Source: Phycisphaerales bacterium (GTDB lineage Bacteria > Planctomycetota > Phycisphaerae > Phycisphaerales > UBA1924). Taken from it: 8,090 nt of DNA. Each line of letters begins with the position of its first letter. Within the stretch, counting starts at the first letter, position 1. A program made the translations under genes and the position numbers. The stretch is from assembly GCA_016764015.1 (NCBI GenBank), contig JAESSR010000318.1:1-8090 (forward strand), written 5' to 3'. This document shows positions 1-5,462 of the stretch, in pieces. The notes beneath the pieces are model-generated. The model worked only from the letters and a program-made list of their open reading frames with translations, had not been told where the DNA came from and ran no database searches.

Positions 1-420
1 CATGCCTGACATCGCCATACCGATGGCAAAGCCGACAGCAGCAAGGATGGCAGCGAAACTGGTGACCTCAATCCCAAGAGTTCCAAGAATCGCGACACCG
101 CCAACAAGGAGGACAAGATACCGGGTCATATTGCCCAAAAACCGAGCGAGTGTTTCTTCAACATTCGCCTTGCGGCAGGCCTTGGTGGCCATGCCTTTGA
201 TCCATCCTGCGACGATGAGCACAAGGAGAATCAGAATAAGTGCTTTGGCAACCGGCATCCCGACGGTTTCCCATGCAAGAATCCAGGTTTCGCCGCTCAT
301 ATCGCCGTCTGAGACGCGTGCGACCAGATCGCCGAGCCCTTCGCCAGCGGATGGCGCCGCTGCGGCGACTTCGGTTGCGGCTGCTTCAACGGCGTTGATA
401 GCATCTTCTGCTTGGAACAT
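1..420 (-). CDS. MscS-family mechanosensitive ion channel, N-terminal part (cut by left edge)
   Basis: Reading the minus strand from the ATG at 420-418 gives 140 codons with no stop before the edge, so only the N-terminus is present. The first 40 or so residues are Ala/Glu-rich and not membrane-like. A hydrophobic segment follows at about residues 56-75 (ALILILLVLIVAGW), then a short basic loop. A second segment lies at about 101-117 (YLVLLVGGVAILGTLGI), and the start of a third, Ala/Gly-rich helix at 121-140 (SFAAILAAVGFAIGMAMSG). This third helix resembles the pore-lining TM3 of MscS, where small residues pack the channel. The three-helix order matches the small MscS type. Such channels open under membrane tension and release solutes during hypo-osmotic shock. 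The start is supported by the purine-rich AGAGGAAA about 4 bases upstream of the ATG. The cytoplasmic beta domain that would confirm the family is off the window. Family assignment is strong; the exact paralogue is unknown. Confidence 0.85.
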   Translation of the reverse strand, partial: MFQAEDAINAVEAAATEVAAAAPSAGEGLGDLVARVSDGDMSGETWILAWETVGMPVAKALILILLVLIVAGWIKGMATKACRKANVEETLARFLGNMTRYLVLLVGGVAILGTLGIEVTSFAAILAAVGFAIGMAMSGM

Positions 421-467
421 GATGTTTCCTCTTTCTTCTCATACTTGGCGTGATTTGTCCCTGGTGG

Positions 468-495
468 ATTATACCCACAATCTTTGACCGTACAA
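468..495 (-). promoter_or_regulatory. Predicted sigma70-type promoter of the MscS-family gene
   Basis: On the minus strand there is a perfect TATAAT -10 hexamer (468-473). A weak -35 match, TTGTAC (490-495), lies upstream with a 16-base spacer. Initiation near 461 would give a leader of about 40 bases containing the purine-rich ribosome binding site. The -10 is convincing and the -35 is not. Confidence 0.5.
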
Positions 496-557
496 CAGCC
501 CGAAAGATTCCAACTTGAATCAGAACGGTGATCTCAACAATGAATCTGCCATTTCTG

Positions 558-587
558 TTGGCACAAGGGGCGAGATATTGATAGGAT
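558..587 (+). promoter_or_regulatory. Possible promoter of the amidase lipoprotein gene
   Basis: TTGGCA (558-563) matches the -35 consensus at five of six bases. It is followed after 18 bases by TAGGAT (582-587), a four of six match to -10. Transcription would begin near 594. That leaves a leader of about 105 bases before the ATG at 699, or roughly 12-30 bases before the alternative TTG/GTG starts at 606 and 624. Nothing else in 421-698 looks like a better plus-strand promoter. Confidence 0.35.
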
Positions 588-658
588 TGAACTCAACAGG
601 GGAGATTGGCCGAAGAAAGTATTGTGAGCGAGAAAACACCACCCAACCCGACTGATTG

Positions 659-675
659 CTCCGGTTTGACCGGAG
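659..675 (+). repeat. GC-rich inverted repeat just upstream of the amidase ATG
   Basis: A perfect 7-base stem (CTCCGGT at 659-665, ACCGGAG at 669-675) encloses a 3-base loop (TTG) and is followed by TTTC. If translation starts at 699 it forms a stable hairpin in the 5' leader, about 23 bases before the ATG. If translation starts at 606 or 624 it lies inside the coding region. With only three Ts after the stem it is a poor terminator. Confidence 0.5.
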
Positions 676-698
676 TTTCATGCCAACCTGACAACAAC

Positions 699-1478
699 AT
701 GAGCAGGCGTGGTGCTTTACACCTTGTTGCCAAAGTTGGCGGATCAATTATGGCTGCCGGCGCGATGATGCAACTGGCCGGGTGTAGCTCATCGGCTCAG
801 AAAATGGTAGCAAAAAAAGGCGGTTCACTCGGCACCCCGATCCCATCGGACCCCATCGCCCGAACTTCGAAACCAGCAAACATCTATACACCACGAACCC
901 GACCAACTCTCCCGAGCACACTCCCACTCTCTACTATCCCGGCATTCGTTATCTCTCGAGACAAATGGACAAGCGCGATGCCCAAACGCTGGCTCGCTGA
1001 TCCGATGACCAAAATCAAACACATTACGGTTCACCATGATGCGATTATGCCCGTGCCGACCGGCTCGTACGCTGATTCGCTCCGTCGTATAAATCTCATC
1101 CGCAGGGGGCACCTCAACAACGGGTGGGCCGACATCGGGTATCACTTTGCGATTGATCCGAACGGGCGCATCTGGCAGGCTCGCCCGCTCGAGCTCCAAG
1201 GTGCCCATGTGAAGAACCACAACCCCGGCAATCTGGGCATTGTGGTCTTTGGCAACTACGAACAAATCCGCCCAACGCAAGCCACACTCCACTCGATCAA
1301 TAAAATGGTCGCCTATGCCATGCAACGGTTCAATGTCCCGTTGTCAAATGTGCACACCCACCAAGAGCTCCGCAACACGGCATGCCCTGGACGATTCCTC
1401 CAAGAGCAAATGAAACGCACCCGCGCCCGCGGCGGCCAGCTTGCCCTCGCAGCAAACAAGCGATCAATCCACTCATAG
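699..1478 (+). CDS. Exported lipoprotein N-acetylmuramoyl-L-alanine amidase (PGRP / Amidase_2 family)
   Basis: This is a predicted zinc amidase that cuts the bond between N-acetylmuramic acid and L-alanine in peptidoglycan. From the ATG at 699 (259 residues) the protein opens with a twin-arginine-like signal, MSRRGALHL. A hydrophobic, small-residue stretch and a lipobox LAGC (residues 26-29) follow, so Cys29 would be lipidated. A Ser/Pro/Thr-rich linker to about residue 85 leads into the amidase domain. The domain has IKHITVHHD (zinc His112/113), WADIGYHFAID (Tyr148), the QGAHVKNHNPGNLGIVVFGN block, and HTHQELRNTACPG. The last supplies His221 and Cys229 eight residues apart, the spacing of PGRP amidases, with Thr227 before the Cys. 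All catalytic-type ligands are present, so an active enzyme is likely. The frame stays open upstream to a stop at 588, giving possible starts TTG606 and GTG624 that add 31 or 25 residues before the signal. I prefer ATG699 because it abuts the Arg pair, although it lacks a clear ribosome binding site. Confidence 0.85.
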   Translation: MSRRGALHLVAKVGGSIMAAGAMMQLAGCSSSAQKMVAKKGGSLGTPIPSDPIARTSKPANIYTPRTRPTLPSTLPLSTIPAFVISRDKWTSAMPKRWLADPMTKIKHITVHHDAIMPVPTGSYADSLRRINLIRRGHLNNGWADIGYHFAIDPNGRIWQARPLELQGAHVKNHNPGNLGIVVFGNYEQIRPTQATLHSINKMVAYAMQRFNVPLSNVHTHQELRNTACPGRFLQEQMKRTRARGGQLALAANKRSIHS

Positions 1479-1514
1479 GTTTGATCGTACTGAAACTAGA
1501 GTTGTAAACACCTG

Positions 1515-1547
1515 ATCGAGAGCAATTTACTACAGACTGCTCTCGAT
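1515..1547. terminator. Inverted repeat between convergent amidase and yggS genes, possible shared terminator
   Basis: A perfect 10-base stem (ATCGAGAGCA at 1515-1524, TGCTCTCGAT at 1538-1547) encloses a 13-base loop. It lies between two convergent genes, and the yggS stop codon (1530-1532) is in the loop. The position suits a bidirectional terminator. Neither side has a clear T-tract, so intrinsic termination is uncertain. The stem may simply stabilise mRNA 3' ends. Confidence 0.4.
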
Positions 1548-2327
1548 GGTATCGGATACTGTTTCTTCGGCTTGTGGTGCATCGCCGAATATCGCTGAGC
1601 CAACACGAACGATATTGGCGCCCTCTTCGATCGCCACTTCAAAGTCGTTGCTCATCCCCATCGAGAGCAGATTAAAGTGCCCCTCACCCACACCTTCGCG
1701 TACCATATCTTCGAACAACTCGCGACATCGAACAAAGTGCTCACGCGAATCTTCTGGATTTTCGCTCAGCGGTGCCATCGTCATCAACCCACGCACACGC
1801 ACATTGATCATCGTATCAATCTGCTCTGCGATCGCACCCGCAGCAGCGATCGGCACACCAAACTTTGATTCTTCGTTCGAGACATTGACCTGCAAAAGCA
1901 CATCGATGGTGATATCAAGTTTGTTGGCGATCTGCTGAATCTCTTCTGCCAAGCGAAGGGAATCGACCGAATGAACAAGCCGAACGACATCGCCAATCTT
2001 GCGGACTTTGTTCCGCTGCAGGTGCCCGATCATGTGCCAGCGGACAGGGTCCGAAGGATCAAAGCTCGCGTGCTCACCAGCGACGCGTGGATGACGACGC
2101 ATACGGTCGAACCATTCATTGATGACACCAGCACGCTGAGAGAGTTGCTGAACTTTGTTCTCACCAAAGTCTCGGTGCCCCATCTCGATGAGTTCACGGA
2201 TATCCTCAGGCTCGGCGAACTTCGTCACCGCAATGAGATAGACCGAATCGGAGGCTCGTCCCGAGCGGATTGCTGCATCGCCAACGCGTTGTTTGACTTG
2301 TTCGTATCGATCTTTGAGCGTGGGCAT
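1530..2327 (-). CDS. yggS: YggS/PROSC-family pyridoxal phosphate homeostasis protein
   Basis: This family binds pyridoxal 5'-phosphate on a TIM-barrel fold like the N-terminal domain of alanine racemase. It has no known catalytic activity and acts in the cytoplasm to balance PLP and amino-acid pools. The 265-residue product shows the diagnostic blocks in order: LIAVTK with the PLP lysine at Lys36, GHRDFGENKVQQL (50-62), WHMIGHLQRNK (97-107), HSVDS (119-123), LLQVNVSNEESKFG (144-157), RGLMTMAP (179-186) and LLSMGMSNDFEVAI followed by RVGSAIFG (220-248). The family is usually near 230 residues. The excess lies mainly in an Arg/Glu-rich insert between about residues 65 and 95, plus an acidic C-terminal tail. 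The ATG at 2327-2325 is supported by AGGAA seven bases upstream. It is the last of five colinear minus-strand genes but has its own TATAAT promoter. It converges on the amidase gene. Confidence 0.95.
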   Translation of the reverse strand: MPTLKDRYEQVKQRVGDAAIRSGRASDSVYLIAVTKFAEPEDIRELIEMGHRDFGENKVQQLSQRAGVINEWFDRMRRHPRVAGEHASFDPSDPVRWHMIGHLQRNKVRKIGDVVRLVHSVDSLRLAEEIQQIANKLDITIDVLLQVNVSNEESKFGVPIAAAGAIAEQIDTMINVRVRGLMTMAPLSENPEDSREHFVRCRELFEDMVREGVGEGHFNLLSMGMSNDFEVAIEEGANIVRVGSAIFGDAPQAEETVSDTIESSL

Positions 2328-2357
2328 GAAAGTTCCTGTTTCTGGAAAGTAATGGGC

Positions 2358-2385
2358 ATTATAATTGAGAAAACTCTATCAACAA
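2358..2385 (-). promoter_or_regulatory. Predicted promoter of yggS
   Basis: A perfect minus-strand TATAAT lies at 2358-2363, with a weak -35 candidate TTGTTG (2380-2385) and a 16-base spacer. Initiation near 2351 gives a leader of about 23 bases that contains the AGGAA ribosome binding site. The surroundings are locally AT-rich. This suggests yggS is transcribed independently of the lipoprotein gene upstream. Confidence 0.5.
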
Positions 2386-2465
2386 ACTTGAACGACAAAA
2401 AGAAGGGTACCCGATATCATCCCCAAAGACAGGCACAAACACACGGAATCAACACGCCATTGTGA

Positions 2466-2771
2466 TTATGGAGAGTCACCCCAACTCTTGCCCCGCCGAT
2501 TTGGAGAAGTCGGCCCAGCTGTCCCAGCGGTCTCTGGCTTCGCTTTCCATCTGCCATACCCCAACTCGGTGTCTCGCTCAGATGGGTCTTGAGCGTCGGC
2601 GGTGAGCCCGAATCGATCATCAAGCGATTCATCCGCCCCAGAAGCTTCTGGGACATCTACGCGTCGCTGCTGCATCGAACCAAGCTGCTGTTGCGCTTCG
2701 CATCCCAGCAAAGATGTCATCGCAAAGACAGAAACAAGCGTATATCCGGCTTTTCGTGTATTGATCTTCAT
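2466..2771 (-). CDS. Small predicted lipoprotein of unknown function
   Basis: The 101-residue product begins MKINTRKAGY, a basic n-region. A hydrophobic stretch TLVSVFAMTS and a lipobox LLGC with the acylated Cys at residue 24 follow, so it is a likely signal-peptidase-II lipoprotein. The mature part is short, polar and low in complexity. It is Gln-rich just after the Cys (EAQQQLGSMQQRR), then acidic (residues 39-70, with repeated Asp and Glu), then Gly/Pro/Arg/Lys-rich to the end. I recognise no domain, and much of it is probably disordered. The frame extends 14 codons upstream to a TTG, but the ATG at 2771-2769 immediately precedes the basic n-region and is the better start. No ribosome binding site is visible. 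Instead a promoter-like -10 ends six bases before the ATG. The gene lies 51 bases after the SlyX-like gene and 138 bases before yggS. Function is unknown; an envelope role is inferred only from the signal. Confidence 0.7.
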   Translation of the reverse strand: MKINTRKAGYTLVSVFAMTSLLGCEAQQQLGSMQQRRVDVPEASGADESLDDRFGLTADAQDPSERDTELGYGRWKAKPETAGTAGPTSPNRRGKSWGDSP

Positions 2772-2776
2772 GCGAA

Positions 2777-2806
2777 AGTATACGCAAGGATTTGGGATCG
2801 GTTCAA
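2777..2806 (-). promoter_or_regulatory. Predicted promoter giving a leaderless or near-leaderless lipoprotein mRNA
   Basis: On the minus strand TTGAAC (2801-2806, four of six) is separated by 18 bases from TATACT (2777-2782, five of six). Only five bases lie between the -10 and the ATG at 2771, so the predicted start of transcription falls at or next to the start codon. The absence of a Shine-Dalgarno sequence before this ATG agrees with that. Confidence 0.45.
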
Positions 2807-2811
2807 AGCAC

Positions 2812-2833
2812 AAAAAAGCAGCTTAAAGCGGCT
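2812..2833 (-). terminator. Weak candidate intrinsic terminator after the SlyX-like gene
   Basis: On the minus strand AGCCGC (2833-2828) can pair with GCTGCT (2822-2817) with one internal mismatch and a 5-base loop. A run of six Ts (2817-2812) follows. The stop codon of the SlyX-like gene is in the loop. The stem is short and imperfect, so termination may be partial. It sits just before the lipoprotein promoter, a sensible boundary. Confidence 0.35.
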
Positions 2834-3074
2834 CTTTAGGGATATCTGGTCCAGCGCTGTGCGGCGGAGGCACATTGGGAACCTCTTCGCTCACCCGATC
2901 GTTGATCTCGCTCAGGCGGGCTTCAATCTGAGCAAAGCGCTGTGTGAGCCCGAGCATCGCTTTGTTGATCTGGGCGATTTCACTCGAAAGAATTTCGATA
3001 TGACGATCAGAATACCCGGAGGCCTCTTCAAGCTTGTCGATCCGATTACTTTGATTTTCAGGGCTGCTGCTCAT
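2823..3074 (-). CDS. SlyX-like short coiled-coil protein
   Basis: The 83-residue product has a polar start and then a helical, heptad-like region from about residue 11 (RIDKLEE) to 63. It ends in a Pro-rich tail containing PPPH (69-72). This layout resembles SlyX: an N-terminal R-x-x-x-LE element, a short coiled coil of about 50 residues, and a C-terminal PPPH motif near the end. SlyX proteins are widespread, small and poorly understood, and the biochemical role is unknown. This one has about 11 extra residues after PPPH, where E. coli SlyX ends almost directly. The ATG at 3074 is chosen. In-frame GTGs at 3080 and 3092 would add two or six residues, and none of the three has a clear ribosome binding site. 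It starts 28 bases after the stop of the diguanylate cyclase gene on the same strand, so co-transcription is likely. An unrelated short coiled coil is the alternative. Confidence 0.65.
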   Translation of the reverse strand: MSSSPENQSNRIDKLEEASGYSDRHIEILSSEIAQINKAMLGLTQRFAQIEARLSEINDRVSEEVPNVPPPHSAGPDIPKEPL

Positions 3075-3102
3075 CGACACAGTGTAGAACACTCACTGGG
3101 TA

Positions 3103-4062
3103 TTAACCAGCTTTGGAAACTGGCAACGCCGAACCGTCGATGTTGGTTGCAACCACTCGATTCCGCCCTGATTGCTTTGCCTTGTAGAGGTTCTTGTCGA
3201 CCACTTCGAGCATCGCCGAGGGTGTGCATGTAATCGACGAACCGCTATCAGCACCGATGACGCCGCACGAGAGCGTGACGGATCTGCTTGGGTGCTGTGA
3301 CCAACTTATCCCCTCGCAGCAGGTGCGGATTCGTTCGCAAAGAATAAATGCCTGCTCAGGATTCGTCTCCGGCATGATGAGCACAAACTCCTCGCCGCCG
3401 TAGCGGCAAGCAATATCGATATTTCGGCATTGCTGTAAAATAACCTGCGCGATACCAGAGATCACTGCATCGCCGGCAGGATGCCCGTAAGTATCATTCA
3501 CGGATTTGAAATGATCGAGATCAATCAAGCCAATCGAGAGCGGGTGCCCGTGGCGGACTGCCCGATCATACTCTTCTTTGAGTCGATCATCAAAGAAAGC
3601 CCGGTTGAAGAGCCCGCTGAGTCCGTCGATCTGGGCTTTGAGAGAGAGCATCCGCAGCAACGCCGACATCTTGAGTGATGAACGCACCCGAGCACGCAGC
3701 TCAGAGAGTTCGAAGGGCTTGCTCACAAAGTCCACAGCACCAAGATCGAAGGCAGCCACTTTGTCCTCAGATGAAGTCATCCCCGAAAGAACAATCACAG
3801 GGATATCACGCGTGAGCGGTTCTTCCTTGAGTGCTCGTAATGTTTCGTATCCATCCATGACAGGCATATCGAGATCAAGGAGTATCAACGCAGGTATATC
3901 TTTCTTCGCCCGCTCAAACCCTGCATTACCGTCATACTCGTCGATCAATGAGATCGACTCTGATCGCAAACGCGAATCAAGAATCCGATGGACAAACTTG
4001 GAGTCGTCAATCAGAAGCACAACAGGTGTTGAATCGAGTTGTTGTTGAATCTCATCGGTCAT
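3103..4062 (-). CDS. PleD-like response regulator: receiver domain fused to GGDEF diguanylate cyclase
   Basis: This 319-residue cytoplasmic protein is predicted to make cyclic di-GMP from two GTP when its receiver is phosphorylated. The receiver spans about residues 13-130. Asp19/Asp20 form the acidic pocket, Asp63 in LLDLDMPVMDG is the phospho-acceptor, Ser93 lies in IVLSG and Lys115 in VSKPF. After a short helical linker the GGDEF domain starts with DGLSGLFNR (146-154), the DxLT-type element. It continues with LIDLDHFKSVNDTYGH (metal-binding Asp181) and the active-site loop GGEEF (222-226). An RNID motif (213-216) sits exactly five residues before GGEEF. This is the RxxD inhibitory I-site, so feedback inhibition by c-di-GMP is expected. 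Unlike Caulobacter PleD it has one receiver, not two. The ATG at 4062 has only a weak upstream purine stretch. It follows the Hpt gene by 79 bases on the same strand, so Hpt-mediated phosphotransfer to Asp63 is a natural inference. Confidence 0.93.
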   Translation of the reverse strand: MTDEIQQQLDSTPVVLLIDDSKFVHRILDSRLRSESISLIDEYDGNAGFERAKKDIPALILLDLDMPVMDGYETLRALKEEPLTRDIPVIVLSGMTSSEDKVAAFDLGAVDFVSKPFELSELRARVRSSLKMSALLRMLSLKAQIDGLSGLFNRAFFDDRLKEEYDRAVRHGHPLSIGLIDLDHFKSVNDTYGHPAGDAVISGIAQVILQQCRNIDIACRYGGEEFVLIMPETNPEQAFILCERIRTCCEGISWSQHPSRSVTLSCGVIGADSGSSITCTPSAMLEVVDKNLYKAKQSGRNRVVATNIDGSALPVSKAG

Positions 4063-4141
4063 ACAAATACAAGTCTCTCAGCGACGGACAGGGGTGAATG
4101 ATTTTCTCATGAGCAGACCCATGAGCAATCGCTTACGGGGT

Positions 4142-4480
4142 TTACTTAAACGGATTCGAAGATATGTAGGATTGACACAGTGACACAAGGCTTTCGATCT
4201 CACTTTGCACGCTTGAAATAGCCTCGGCTGAGTCTCCGAGTTCTCTGATTTGCCCTTCGAGTACCCCGGCAGCAGAACCGATGGTTGGAAAACCAAAGCC
4301 GGCGGCAGAACCTTTGAGTTGATGCGAAACCCGCTCCAATGCTTCCACATCCTCACTCGCTACAGCAGTATTGATGATCTCAACCTTCTCAGGAAGCTCT
4401 TCGAGGAAATACTCGATCAACTCTGCATCATCAGGATCGTTGATGTCAAGACTAAATGCGTTTGGATCTGGTGCGTTCAT
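4142..4480 (-). CDS. Stand-alone histidine phosphotransfer (Hpt) domain protein
   Basis: The 112-residue protein is essentially a single Hpt domain. Its central helix carries VSHQLKGSAAGFGF, matching the HxLKGSxxxxG signature, with phospho-acceptor His53. Before it, DAELIEYFLEELPEKVEIIN is the acidic amphipathic helix typical of the four-helix bundle. After it, SAAGVLEGQIREL and the ISSVQSEIESLVSLC stretch supply the remaining helices. Hpt proteins have no catalysis of their own. They accept a phosphoryl group from one receiver or kinase and pass it to another receiver. The frame extends 34 codons upstream to an ATG at 4582. The ATG at 4480 is preferred because AGGAG lies six bases before it and the Hpt fold begins soon after. 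It is the first gene of the minus-strand run and directly precedes the receiver-GGDEF gene, its most likely partner. No histidine kinase is in the window, so the phosphoryl donor must be encoded elsewhere. Confidence 0.9.
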   Translation of the reverse strand: MNAPDPNAFSLDINDPDDAELIEYFLEELPEKVEIINTAVASEDVEALERVSHQLKGSAAGFGFPTIGSAAGVLEGQIRELGDSAEAISSVQSEIESLVSLCQSYISSNPFK

Positions 4481-4566
4481 TGGTTTCTCCTGCTCTCGTA
4501 CATCGGACGATACCAACGCTCGATTTACTCCACCTTTGCTCAGAACCCGACCAATCTCCAATGAAT

Positions 4567-4578
4567 CCCAATATTGGG
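4567..4578. repeat. Perfect 12-base palindrome between divergent Hpt and nadD genes
   Basis: CCCAATATTGGG reads identically on both strands. It lies in the 177-base gap between the divergent Hpt gene (start 4480) and nadD (start 4658). It has no loop, so it suits a dimeric DNA-binding protein better than an RNA hairpin. No second copy was seen nearby. I find no convincing promoter for either gene in this gap, and the operator idea is only a guess. Confidence 0.4.
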
Positions 4579-4657
4579 GCATCTGGGCAGATTGCTCATA
4601 GGAAAAAGCACCCAGTCGATCGTTCAGAGTTGGTTATCGGGCGATTTCTCCTCGATT

Positions 4658-5392
4658 ATGCGCCAACAATACTCTGTGCACCATCAGCATCCCATAGAGC
4701 GAGCGACCCGCCCCATCCCCCTTGACCTGGGCACATGCTCCGCTGAATCCAGATTATTCTTTGGAGGCTCGTTCGATCCCCCCCATCTTGGACACGCTGC
4801 GTTACCCAGAGCAGTCGCTGATCGGCTTGGATTCGAGCAAGTGATCTATGTGCCCGCTGCTCGTTCGCCATTCAAAGATCACGCTCCTTTAGCTGACCAT
4901 CATCGGTTGGCCATGCTCAAGATTGCATTGCGCAAGCACGATGGATGGGCTATCTGGGAGCAGGAACTCGCCGATGCAGAGCTCAACTCAGGAGAACCAA
5001 GCTATTGGGCAGACACTTGGGCAATCATTGCTCAGATGAAGCTCCCGGGCACCAACCGATTCCTGATCGGTGCTGACCAGGCACGCTCGATGCACCGCTG
5101 GCATCGATATACAGAGTTCTGGCGAGACGCTGTCGTCATGCTCCGAGACGAGCTTCATTCCATTGATGGATTGCTCATTGAACTCAGCAAACGAAATGTA
5201 TGGTCAAAAAATGATCTTGAGCATTGGCGTGAGCAAGTAATCTGCATCCCCACTCTCGATGCATCTTCAACGGCTATCCGCAAAGCACTCGCGGATCCGA
5301 GCACACGATCTCAGCCAATTGAGGGACTCGATGCGAGGGTTCAGTCTTACATTATCGAGTTTAAATTGTACGATCATCCAAAGATAAGTTGA
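4658..5392 (+). CDS. nadD: Nicotinate-nucleotide adenylyltransferase
   Basis: NadD joins ATP and nicotinate mononucleotide to give deamido-NAD and pyrophosphate, the penultimate step of NAD synthesis, in the cytoplasm. From the ATG at 4658 the product has 244 residues. The nucleotidyltransferase signature LFFGGSFDPPHLGH is at 33-46, with the HxGH catalytic pair His43 and His46. VIYVPAARSPFK (62-73) follows, where the loop binds the substrate. SGEPSYWADTW matches the family PSYTxDTL element, FLIGADQ (135-141) the IGAD motif, and SSTAIRKAL (203-211) the C-terminal ISSTxIR motif. The family is usually about 190-220 residues. The extra length is mainly about 32 poorly structured N-terminal residues rich in His, Gln, Arg and Pro. 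The frame is open further upstream to a TTG at 4574, and a GTG at 4676 is also possible. None of these starts has a clear ribosome binding site, so the N-terminus is uncertain. The enzyme assignment is firm. Confidence 0.93.
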   Translation: MRQQYSVHHQHPIERATRPIPLDLGTCSAESRLFFGGSFDPPHLGHAALPRAVADRLGFEQVIYVPAARSPFKDHAPLADHHRLAMLKIALRKHDGWAIWEQELADAELNSGEPSYWADTWAIIAQMKLPGTNRFLIGADQARSMHRWHRYTEFWRDAVVMLRDELHSIDGLLIELSKRNVWSKNDLEHWREQVICIPTLDASSTAIRKALADPSTRSQPIEGLDARVQSYIIEFKLYDHPKIS

Positions 5393-5462
5393 TGTCACCG
5401 TCGACTTAACCGCCCACCTAATCAGAAAACCAGAGCATCCCAAAGAGATCAATCACAATGCT

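Noticed and set aside
2..487. Long open frame on the plus strand (161 codons)
   Set aside because: It is antisense to the MscS-type gene, whose minus-strand product has clear membrane helices and a ribosome binding site. The plus-strand translation is a Ser/Ala/Thr/Arg-rich shadow.
2403..2416. GGGTACCC palindrome followed by T-rich sequence on the minus strand as a terminator after the lipoprotein gene
   Set aside because: The palindrome has no loop and cannot fold into a normal hairpin, so it is not a credible intrinsic terminator.
2589..3233. Plus-strand open frame of 214 codons
   Set aside because: It runs antisense across the lipoprotein, the SlyX-like gene and the cyclase C-terminus, has no family features, and crosses several better-supported gene boundaries.
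4106..4127. Inverted repeat CTCATG/CATGAG and direct repeat CATGAGCA between the Hpt and cyclase genes
   Set aside because: The stem is only six bases with an 8-base loop, no T-tract follows on the minus strand, and the repeats are too short to distinguish from chance.
4481..4582. 34-codon N-terminal extension of the Hpt protein starting at ATG 4582
   Set aside because: The ATG at 4480 has AGGAG at ideal spacing and the Hpt fold begins just after it. The extension has no Hpt features and overlaps the palindrome in the divergent gap.
5393..5462. Terminator between convergent nadD and the small cysteine-rich gene
   Set aside because: I looked for a stem with a T-tract in this 70-base gap and found none on either strand.
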